From: Andalucia godoyi
Taxonomy: Eukaryota > Discoba > Jakobea > Jakobida > Andaluciidae
Direction of reading: 5' to 3'
DNA length: 37,372 bases
Assembly: GCA_009859145.1 (NCBI GenBank)
Contig: VRVR01000035.1
Location: 250,367 to 287,738 of the forward strand
The notes beneath the pieces are model-generated. The model made no database searches. It was not told the origin of the DNA and saw only the letters and a list, made by a program, of their open reading frames with translations. The translations under genes were made by a program, and so were the position numbers. Shown piece by piece: positions 29,999 through 37,372 of this stretch (positions are counted from its first letter, which is position 1; each line of letters starts with the position of its first letter).

Positions 29999-32900
29999 AT
30001 GAAATCGACAGCTTCATTTGACTCGGAATACTCGTTGTCCGCGGCTTCAGGATTGCTGGGCTCGTCTTTGCGATCTTCGTCGACAGGAAAACTGTCCTTA
30101 GAGATTCGGCTGTATCATATTGCACGATGGCTGGTCAGTGCCAAGGATCCTGTTCCGCTGGGCGTCCTGTCGTTTGTTATCTGGTTGCTGGACGTTTTGT
30201 TTTTCTCCATGCTCCTCTTGGATCCGGAGCGCGTTGGATGGTACGAACCCGCAAATGGTGCGTTTATTTCGATGTATGCATACACGATTGACTTTTCTCG
30301 AGTCCTTTCATATGAAATTATGTTTACATGCATTGTTGGCCTGTGGATGCTGATTGGATGCGCAATTGTGCTCCTTCTGACAGTTGTTGGTTCCAGTTTG
30401 AAGATTGAAAATGTCCACGAATGGGGGCGTTCGTGGGCGTTTGGAGCGAAATGGACCGTGTTGGTGCTCTCCCGTGTCTTGTTGGTTCCAATCAGTTTGC
30501 TTGCCCTCGCGCCGTTTCGTTGCGCCGACTCGTCTTCGACCGTCGAATATTTCCCGAGTGTGCAGTGTTATGCCACATCTAACGTTGTGCTGATTACATT
30601 TTCAGGACTCTTATTGGTACAAGTCGTTGCGTTTTCGGGATTCATTGACTTGTTTTTCGTGGATGCTGAGATCCAGCGCGGCAACTTCCTTTCCTTGCAG
30701 CACGCAACCTTCAGCGGAAAGTTGCGCGGTCTCTACCTGTTTGCCAAAGTTTTGGCGCTCCTGGTGACCATCATTCCGATCGACATTGGATTTCTTCGTT
30801 TCTGCGTTTTCGCGTGCTGTACGGTCCTTTTATGGAAGTCCATTCACCAGCTGCCGTTTCGTTGTCCTGCCGTGAACAGTCAGTATATCACAGCGTTTCT
30901 GTTTTGCACTTCGTTGTCGTTCTTTTCATTCTTGGCATCGGTTTCGAGAGCGTCTTTCGGCATTTTTGTGACAGCATGCGTTTTTGCCGTGCTCTTGCCT
31001 CTACTGGGTCCTCTTCACGTTGCTCGAAAAAAGGTCCAGATTCAACAGCTCGCTATTCATGTGTCGTGCGTGTTCCCCGGGCTTGCAGATCCGGAAGGAT
31101 TCACGCTTCCAGAATCTCTCGACCTTTTAGAGCAAGAAGAGCTTGCGCGATGGGTGAAACCGCAGTTGTTGCCAATGATGATCCAGCACTTTCTGTTTTC
31201 CAAAAGGGAGACGTCGTCTAGAAGCTCTAGAGTGCTTCCGTCTCCGAGACGGTGCCAGCAGCCGGTTGGTGGCCTAGACGCTGCGGACACGCCGCGTTCA
31301 GATGGATGCACGAGTGCAGCATCTCTTGATTCACTGGATGAGCAGATCGATGATGTTCAAGAGGCTGTCAGGCGAGTTACATTGACGTCTTGGGTGTTGC
31401 GGGAAGTCTCTCGCCAAAGAAACAAGGACTGGTGTTTTGTCGTCGCGCATTCACTCACATTGATGTGGAGATGTGTGGATGAGGAAAACCAAATGCCTGC
31501 GATGCTCCATCGAGCGAAGAATTTGCTTTCCGATGCTGATCCCCTTTCCAAAGGAACTGTGTCTCGATTTGCACTGTACACTGCGCACGCGGTGTTGCAA
31601 AAGGTTTCACATCTCGGTCAATCAGATTCTGTGTTGATGATGATGCAGTTAAATGTTGTTCGCGCAATGGAGCACGAATATCTTCGGAATGTGCATAAAT
31701 TTTGGGATTTTCTCGCGCGTCGAGAAGCCATGCAAGGCGGCGACAGGGAATGCAATCGAAACATCGCATCCTTGGCGAAGTTATTGTCCAGCATTTCCGC
31801 CTGCCGCGAGAATATTCGAAAGGGGTATCGAGATATGCTTCGCTCGTTTCCTCGATCTGTCAGACTTCTCCGATCCATTGCTGCTTACGAGTGGTACGTC
31901 AATGGTAGCTATGATGAGTTTCGCGGGTATTACGCGCTTGCTGACAAGTGCGAAGATGATGCAAGTCAGAAGCGTTCCAGCAAGTCAGCGCGCCGCAACC
32001 CAGCTGGCCGGAACTCCCGGATGGATTCATACGCGTCTCGCCGCCGCCCCCCTGTAGATATTGAGGATGATACTATCAAGCCGAAATCATCCGGCGTTTT
32101 AGATCAAAAGAATGCTGCTGGCACTGGTTCTCGGAACGGGATCGGCCAGAACCGTGACAGTGTGTCGTCTGTTGACATCATTCGATCTCCTGGTGTTCGA
32201 TTCCCTGGGTCATCCAGTCTGGCACAATTGACAGCATTCGCTTCCTCACCATTGGCCAGAAATGAAACGGACCTCAATTCAAACATGGACGGTGATCAGG
32301 AAACATCGGTAACGGACACAATGAGTGAAAACGAGTCTGTGTCTTCTTTTGGGTCTTCCTCCTACAAGAGTTCGGAGATATTACACGGAGACGCCTCTGC
32401 AGAGTACTATCCCAAGCCTTTCCTTGCATCTCCTGCTGCCAAGCGTGACAAGGGCATTGTTTTTCTTCGACTAGCGTTCATTTCTGCCATTATTCTTTTC
32501 CTGTGCGCCACTATTGTGTCGGTAGTTGTCATATCAATGGATATGCAAGTTCAGCACACAGCCATCGCTAACGCCAAAGATGCTGGCACAATCCATCTCG
32601 TGTCCGTGTCTGCGGGTCTTTACTCCCGTCGATATTGGCGAGCACTGATAGAAAGCAATAACGAGACCGCGAAAATTGACAGAGCAAATTTCCACAAGGG
32701 ACAGCTTCGCAACTCGATGGACCTTATGGAAGCGCTTTCAAGTGGTTTATATAGGAAAGACATGGGGTCCACGACTTCTGCCTCCTGGAACGACAAGGCG
32801 AAGTTGGAGGTTGTCGAGTACTTTAGCACACTCGAGAACGGAAATCTGACCCGCACTCGCAGATCCTTGTGGCAGCATGCAGTTGCGTATGTGGCTAATG

Positions 32901-35431
32901 GACGGCAGGTTGGGAAAACGTCCTACTTGGCGTCTTTCAATCTGTCATCAACGTATGAATTCCGGTATGAGGTGGATAATTCGTATTTCTTCGAGGAAGG
33001 ATTTCCCGAACTTACTGCAGCCTATCGAGACGAGGGAATTCATGTTGGAGACAATTCTCGAACTGTCCTGATTGCTTCAACGACTTGCGTATTGTTGTTG
33101 TCCATTTGCTTTGCTGGTTCTGTGTTTGTTTACGCCGGTAGGAAAGTGCTCGAGGATCGAAAGAAGAGATTCGAGCTGTTTTTGAAGTTGCCGAAAAGCG
33201 TGACTTCGAATATGAAGCAAAACTACGCAGCCATGTCAAAGACGCAGAATCGAGAGGCGGATGATCCTGATCTAGAGGGTGTCGATGGCGGGCTCGGAAT
33301 GGGTGGAGGTGCAGGTGGTGGAGGACTGGGAGACTCGGATTCAAATTCTCTACATTCTGCTTCCAGCAAGCGCCAAGGTTCTGTTGTCGGTGCCGGAGCG
33401 AGTTCTTCAATTGCGTCCCATTCTAAACACCGTGAAATCAGCCAGATGCGGAAGCTGACCCTTTTGTTCTTCTTACTATGCGCCTTCTTTGTGCTGACCC
33501 AGGTCATCTTGTTGGTAATGGGTCTTGATCTCAATGTCAAGCTCACCCTGTCGAGTCGTGAGGTTGTCTTGTCGTGTCAACGAACTGCTTTTGCTCATAG
33601 GCTTTCATTCTTGTTGACCGAACTGATGCTCGGCAGTCAGAATGATCGGTACACTGCAGGCGAAATCAAAACACTCATTCGGGAAACTCTCCAGCGAGTC
33701 ATGGATTTGCATTTTGCACTTGTGCAAGGGAGTTCGGCACATGGCGTTCCCGGGTCAGCATCCAGAAGCGGTCGCCACTACCACATTCTCTATGAAGCGC
33801 AATGCAGCGATCTTGCCCAGGTCTACTGCTTGAGCCTCGAGGACCTGCTGACCATCATCCGAACGAACACCGAGGCGTTACTGACAGCGAATCCTTCTAC
33901 ATACGGTAGGAACAACGCTCTTTACCGCAACGTATTGAAGGTTGATGACGATGTGATTTACCATTTTGAGTCAAAGCACCCAACATTTATGCAGGCGATA
34001 GACGTCTATGTGGACGACACGTCTTCCACCACATCCACAGTGTCAACGACCTTGTGGGTTATTCTTGCGATTTCCACTGTGGTCTGGCTCGCATCGTACC
34101 CATTCATATTGCGACCGTGTGTAAATGGACTTGACAGGGAATGCACTTGCGTTGTTGACGTGCTGTCGATGGTACCAGAATTTGGCATTCTTGCGTGTCC
34201 AGATGTGCATCACTTTTTCGAGACTGGCAACTTTGACATGAAATTGACCGACCAGGTGCTGCTCTCCGAGTCTGCGCTTGCGGCCGACGCTTCAAAGGTC
34301 GACAGTACCGCAGTGAACATTGGTTGGACGCTCATGAAGCAGTGTCCGGACGCAGCGATTTTGTTTTGGAATACCTTCACAGTTGAGGCACTCAATCCTG
34401 CGGCCTGCGCACTCCTGGGTATTGCAGACCATTCTCCGCACTTTCATGATCGAGGAATGGCGGGCAGTTCGTCGAGTCTTGTCGGCAAGTCTGTTCTCTC
34501 GATTCTTGAAGAATCTTCACGCAATGAATTTCGCAGCAGTTTTTCCGAGTTCAGTTTCAACACTGCTCGGACACCGTCCATGCAAACGGGTTCGCTACAG
34601 TCCCTGGTACCATCCACCGGAGCGTCCTCTGGAAGTCGAATGTGGGAACTGCAGATTGTTCACTCGTCTGGATCAATCCTGCAAGCTTCGTTTTGCATTG
34701 GTACTCCGCTGACGATTTCTGGAGGCAAATCGGTGTATCTTGCGGTTGTGCATGACGTGACTCGAATCAAGCAACAAGAGTATCTCTTAAAAAGAGAAAA
34801 GGAGCGTGCCGAAACGATGCTCTACCAGATGATTCCGAAAGTGTTTGCTCAGCGCATCCGCAACGGAGAGACAAGGATTGCCGACCAGATGGAATCAGTG
34901 ACGGTTCTCTTTGCAGATTTGTGTGGATTTACGTCCATGTCCGCCAAGCAAACTCCATCACAAACAGTCGAAATGCTGGACACACTTTTTACGAAGTTTG
35001 ACATGTTGTGTGAGACTCATGGAGTTCTGAAAGTCAAGTCAATCGGAGATTGCATTATGGTTGCTTGCGGAGTGTACCGGGAGCCGGATCACGTTGTCCG
35101 ATGCCTTCGATTCGGCCACGGTCTTCTTGCCGCGATCCAAGAATACAATGCGTCGCATTCAGCGTCGCTTCAAATGCGAGTTGGAATGGCGACCGGACCC
35201 GTCATTGTTGGCATTATCGGTGCAAAGATGCCAATTCTCGATCTCTTCTCGGATACGGTCAACCTGGCATCTCGAATGGAATCCACGGGTGTGCCAGGAC
35301 GGATTCAAATCGCCCGCCCGAGCTACGAACAAGTGGCTACGCACCCGGATTTCACATTTGAAGAACGAGAAGTTAACGTCAAGGGCAAAGGAGTCCTCTC
35401 AACGTATCTGGCCATTAGTAATAGTTCCTAG
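29999..35431 (+). CDS. TmcB-like receptor adenylyl cyclase with PAS domain
   Basis: 1810 residues, one exon. Order: about eight membrane helices (54-340) with a cysteine-containing lumenal loop; a helical, TPR-like region (about 465-655) resembling the TmcB/TmcC family; a Ser-rich linker; membrane helices near 822-845, 1022-1046, 1152-1176 and 1350-1372; a PAS-type sensor (about 1441-1590); a coiled-coil signalling helix with E-T-M-L-Y-Q-M-I-P; and a class III cyclase domain (about 1634-1805). Metal Asp residues are D1640 (F-A-D-L-C-G-F-T) and D1684 (I-G-D-C). The purine-selecting positions are K1680 and D1748, the ATP pattern (guanylyl cyclases use Glu and Cys). The transition-state pair N1755/R1759 is present, so the domain should be active. 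It would act as a homodimer making cAMP in the cytosol. The start is the first ATG after the GA tract. Confidence 0.92.
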   Translation: MKSTASFDSEYSLSAASGLLGSSLRSSSTGKLSLEIRLYHIARWLVSAKDPVPLGVLSFVIWLLDVLFFSMLLLDPERVGWYEPANGAFISMYAYTIDFSRVLSYEIMFTCIVGLWMLIGCAIVLLLTVVGSSLKIENVHEWGRSWAFGAKWTVLVLSRVLLVPISLLALAPFRCADSSSTVEYFPSVQCYATSNVVLITFSGLLLVQVVAFSGFIDLFFVDAEIQRGNFLSLQHATFSGKLRGLYLFAKVLALLVTIIPIDIGFLRFCVFACCTVLLWKSIHQLPFRCPAVNSQYITAFLFCTSLSFFSFLASVSRASFGIFVTACVFAVLLPLLGPLHVARKKVQIQQLAIHVSCVFPGLADPEGFTLPESLDLLEQEELARWVKPQLLPMMIQHFLFSKRETSSRSSRVLPSPRRCQQPVGGLDAADTPRSDGCTSAASLDSLDEQIDDVQEAVRRVTLTSWVLREVSRQRNKDWCFVVAHSLTLMWRCVDEENQMPAMLHRAKNLLSDADPLSKGTVSRFALYTAHAVLQKVSHLGQSDSVLMMMQLNVVRAMEHEYLRNVHKFWDFLARREAMQGGDRECNRNIASLAKLLSSISACRENIRKGYRDMLRSFPRSVRLLRSIAAYEWYVNGSYDEFRGYYALADKCEDDASQKRSSKSARRNPAGRNSRMDSYASRRRPPVDIEDDTIKPKSSGVLDQKNAAGTGSRNGIGQNRDSVSSVDIIRSPGVRFPGSSSLAQLTAFASSPLARNETDLNSNMDGDQETSVTDTMSENESVSSFGSSSYKSSEILHGDASAEYYPKPFLASPAAKRDKGIVFLRLAFISAIILFLCATIVSVVVISMDMQVQHTAIANAKDAGTIHLVSVSAGLYSRRYWRALIESNNETAKIDRANFHKGQLRNSMDLMEALSSGLYRKDMGSTTSASWNDKAKLEVVEYFSTLENGNLTRTRRSLWQHAVAYVANGRQVGKTSYLASFNLSSTYEFRYEVDNSYFFEEGFPELTAAYRDEGIHVGDNSRTVLIASTTCVLLLSICFAGSVFVYAGRKVLEDRKKRFELFLKLPKSVTSNMKQNYAAMSKTQNREADDPDLEGVDGGLGMGGGAGGGGLGDSDSNSLHSASSKRQGSVVGAGASSSIASHSKHREISQMRKLTLLFFLLCAFFVLTQVILLVMGLDLNVKLTLSSREVVLSCQRTAFAHRLSFLLTELMLGSQNDRYTAGEIKTLIRETLQRVMDLHFALVQGSSAHGVPGSASRSGRHYHILYEAQCSDLAQVYCLSLEDLLTIIRTNTEALLTANPSTYGRNNALYRNVLKVDDDVIYHFESKHPTFMQAIDVYVDDTSSTTSTVSTTLWVILAISTVVWLASYPFILRPCVNGLDRECTCVVDVLSMVPEFGILACPDVHHFFETGNFDMKLTDQVLLSESALAADASKVDSTAVNIGWTLMKQCPDAAILFWNTFTVEALNPAACALLGIADHSPHFHDRGMAGSSSSLVGKSVLSILEESSRNEFRSSFSEFSFNTARTPSMQTGSLQSLVPSTGASSGSRMWELQIVHSSGSILQASFCIGTPLTISGGKSVYLAVVHDVTRIKQQEYLLKREKERAETMLYQMIPKVFAQRIRNGETRIADQMESVTVLFADLCGFTSMSAKQTPSQTVEMLDTLFTKFDMLCETHGVLKVKSIGDCIMVACGVYREPDHVVRCLRFGHGLLAAIQEYNASHSASLQMRVGMATGPVIVGIIGAKMPILDLFSDTVNLASRMESTGVPGRIQIARPSYEQVATHPDFTFEEREVNVKGKGVLSTYLAISNSS

Positions 35432-36111
35432 TCGTTCTCATCAGTGGGCTACTCCGTCTCCTCATTCAGACGCTCTCCGACGCGATTCAGATCCTCCATT
35501 GTCTTCATCAAGTGTTGTACATGAACAAGGCTAGTCTGTCATGCTACTTGATTACTGAAGATGAATAGTGATAGTACCAGTGTCGATCGTCGACCGCTTC
35601 GTCGCTAGACTACGGTCGATTGACATAAAACACTTTGTCAATCAGTTATTATACTCCACCACACTCTTTTCACTCCGTCAACACTAGATGCATTGCAGTT
35701 GCATGGCGTGCATCGTCTCTCCATCCCACTGCATCAGTAAGCAATAAACACACACGTTCATTCATGCTGAATTGATTCATTCACGTACTGCAGCCCACAC
35801 AACCACTGTAGTGGACACCCGACGCAGACACCCCGACTCCGTGCCGATCGGCACGCAGAAATCGACCGACTGCTTGGCAGACTGCCATGGTCCAGGGGGC
35901 CGGTCGGTACATTCATTTTTCTGGCCCTCCTTCTCCTCTCGCATCTCACTCTCTCCCAACGACCATGAAAACCCGCGTCATGCGCTTGTCTTCTTCCACG
36001 TCTGCTGGCTTAGCATAAAATCACTTTATTCGCATCTCATTCTCCCTTCCTCTTTTTTATTCCCAGAAACCATTAACTCCCATACATTCCAGCCACCCAG
36101 TGCCACACACC
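35432..36111. other. Intergenic 680 bp
   Basis: No gene supported; frames on both strands are short and compositionally ordinary. 35950-36065 is pyrimidine-rich. Confidence 0.5.
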
Positions 36112-36270
36112 ATGCAGGTCCCCGCATCGACCGTGTCCATCGAGGAGATCGACTTCCGCTGCGATCTCGACTACGTGGCCATCCTCTTCCGCAGCCTGGT
36201 GCACATCCGGCCCACGGCCATCACCGTCTTCTCCAACTTCACGCGCCGGGACGTCTACTGCTTCTATTGA
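36112..36270 (+). CDS. Short GC-rich ORF, unassigned
   Basis: 52 codons from ATG to TGA, with almost every third position G or C. This is unlike the flanking DNA and the other genes here, and resembles codon bias of highly expressed or foreign genes. The product starts M-Q-V-P-A-S and is rich in Val, Phe and Arg. No known domain recognised. It may be the first part of a gene that is broken or spliced further on. The sequence turns A/T-richer right after the stop. Confidence 0.35.
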   Translation: MQVPASTVSIEEIDFRCDLDYVAILFRSLVHIRPTAITVFSNFTRRDVYCFY

Positions 36271-36298
36271 CGACGTGGATAGTAAGGTCGTGTTTGTG

Positions 36299-36676
36299 AT
36301 GCAGCGTATTGTGAATGTGTTTCCGGAAGGTGGACGAATTCCATTCTCAAACGGTACTTGGGGAACGGAACGACCTGAATTATCCCAGTTTTTGCAGCAA
36401 CATGTGGGGAAAGTCCTCAACGAGCTCTCACCGAGTGTATCGAAAGATACCTTTATTCTTACAGGGAGTATGCCCCAGTATTGTGCGTTTGAGATTGGAC
36501 GTCAGGCTGGAACCCTTAACCGTATTCTTGGTTTCCTTCATACCCGGTCTGGTAACCAATTTTGGAGAACTATGCAGGACTCGGTTCAAGATCAAAATCA
36601 GTCGGCTGCTCAATCAACCGTTCCCTCTCCATCTTTACATGTGGCCTCCAAAGTGATGTTGGATTATAAACAATAA
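36299..36676 (+). CDS. Unassigned ORF
   Basis: 125 codons from the ATG at 36299; the frame stays open upstream into the GC-rich ORF region in a different frame. Composition is protein-like (V-F-P-E-G-G-R-I-P-F and Q-F-L-Q-Q-H-V-G-K-V-L near the start), but no domain is recognised. It could be a second exon of the gene starting at 36112, or the two could be unrelated. Confidence 0.3.
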   Translation: MQRIVNVFPEGGRIPFSNGTWGTERPELSQFLQQHVGKVLNELSPSVSKDTFILTGSMPQYCAFEIGRQAGTLNRILGFLHTRSGNQFWRTMQDSVQDQNQSAAQSTVPSPSLHVASKVMLDYKQ

Positions 36677-36730
36677 ATAAAATACACCGATTTATTTAAT
36701 ATTTAAAGCACAACGAAAGAAAAGAGAAAA

Positions 36731-36843
36731 ACAAACAGACAAACAGACAAACAGACAAACAGACAAACAGACAAACAGACAAACAGACAAACAGACAAAC
36801 AGACAAACAGACAAACAGACAAACAGACAAACAAACAAACAAA
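36731..36843. repeat. 8-bp tandem repeat (ACAAACAG)n
   Basis: About 12-13 nearly perfect copies of an 8-bp unit, followed by a degenerate AAAC run to about 36843. It lies between the unassigned ORF and the retroelement end. Confidence 0.95.
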
Positions 36844-36880
36844 GGTGTAGCATCTACAGCTGGCACCACCACACAGCCCC

Positions 36881-37372
36881 TCAGAGCTTGATGCTAGGAC
36901 GATCACTCAAGTAAGTCTCCAACGCTTCAAGCTCTCTGACCTCACTATAGGGAAGCCAGCTGTCGTCGTCCGCGTTGTACCCACTCCAGCGAACCCGAAA
37001 CTCAAAATCGCGTTTCGACTTTCCTCGATGTTCGACAATGCTTTCCACAACATACTCATCCGAATCTACAGAAGCAATCTGGAGTGCGTCTTCGGTCGAC
37101 GTCATGTCGTACGGCTTTAGACGAGACACGTGCAGATCATTAGTTCGCAGAGACGTGAGATCTTGGCATGTGTAAATGTTTCCATTCCGGGACACCACCA
37201 ACATAGGGCCTTTCCATTTAGGCGTCAGCTTTGAAGGTGGCCTTTCGGGGTAGCTTACCAGAACGTAGTTGCCTACGGTAAAGGAAATAGGATCCGCAGC
37301 TAATTTCAGCCTCTTTTCGACAATAGTCTTTTGATATTCTTGACTAGCCGCAATTGCGACTTTTGTACATTA
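36881..37372 (-). mobile_element. Ty3/gypsy chromovirus integrase C-terminus, partial
   Basis: The minus-strand frame shows an integrase C-terminal GPY/F-type segment (K-L-T-P-K-W-K-G-P near 37215) and then a chromodomain (about 36905-37075; E-Y-V-V-E-S-I-V, R-V-R-W-S-G-Y and D-D-S-W-L-P). This is the 3' end of the pol region of a chromodomain-bearing Ty3/gypsy retrotransposon, whose chromodomain targets integration to marked chromatin. It is cut by the window edge. An in-frame TAA appears at the very last bases (37370-37372), hinting at a decayed copy, though three edge bases are weak evidence. No LTR is recognisable downstream (36700-36880); the 8-bp repeat lies there instead. Confidence 0.8.

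Noticed and set aside
36731-36843. CRISPR array
   Set aside because: The 8-bp units follow each other directly without spacers, and the genome is eukaryotic; it is a simple tandem repeat.

Overview
This window is nuclear DNA of a eukaryote with a compact genome. The evidence is spliceosomal GT-AG introns, eukaryote-only families (OTU1 deubiquitinase, rabconnectin-3beta/WDR7, GOT1, a mitochondrial protein X) and abundant microsatellites. A CFAP77-like axonemal protein implies a flagellated cell. A TmcB-like receptor adenylyl cyclase and a CABLES-like cyclin fit a protist or early-branching opisthokont-type lineage. I cannot name the species; that placement is inference.

Layout. 0.3-3.4 kb: a four-exon NUDIX hydrolase (-) divergent from a two-exon pyruvate dehydrogenase protein X / E3-binding protein (+). 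4.4-5.5 kb: a seven-helix TLC-like membrane protein (+). 5.8-7.0 kb: OTU1/YOD1 (-, two exons), divergent from 7.4-11.6 kb WDR7 (+), followed by a WDR53-like protein (+), a coiled-coil protein (+) and two-exon GOT1 (+). 15.8-16.6 kb: CFAP77-like (-). 17.9-20.3 kb: three small genes whose products share a ~47-residue helical module, which looks like a local, possibly undescribed, family. 21.3-24.9 kb: a low-complexity protein with CxxC pairs (-), divergent from a CABLES-like cyclin-box protein (+) that carries a duplicated motif. 25.5-28.7 kb: a GT11 fucosyltransferase (+) convergent with a membrane-anchored S33 peptidase (-). 30.0-35.4 kb: a giant 1810-residue PAS-linked adenylyl cyclase (+), with a ~165-bp (GA)n tract ending ~20 nt before its ATG. 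36.1-37.4 kb: GC-rich short frames, an 8-bp tandem repeat and the chromodomain end of a Ty3/gypsy integrase (-) cut by the window edge.

All six introns I could reconstruct begin GTATGT or GTACGT and are 100-218 nt. In three of the four spliced genes the only intron lies near the 5' end, while the longest genes are intronless. The genes do not form one pathway. Common threads are membrane traffic and organelle acidification (GOT1, WDR7), protein quality control (OTU1), mitochondrial metabolism (protein X) and cell-surface or signalling functions (fucosyltransferase, S33 peptidase, adenylyl cyclase).
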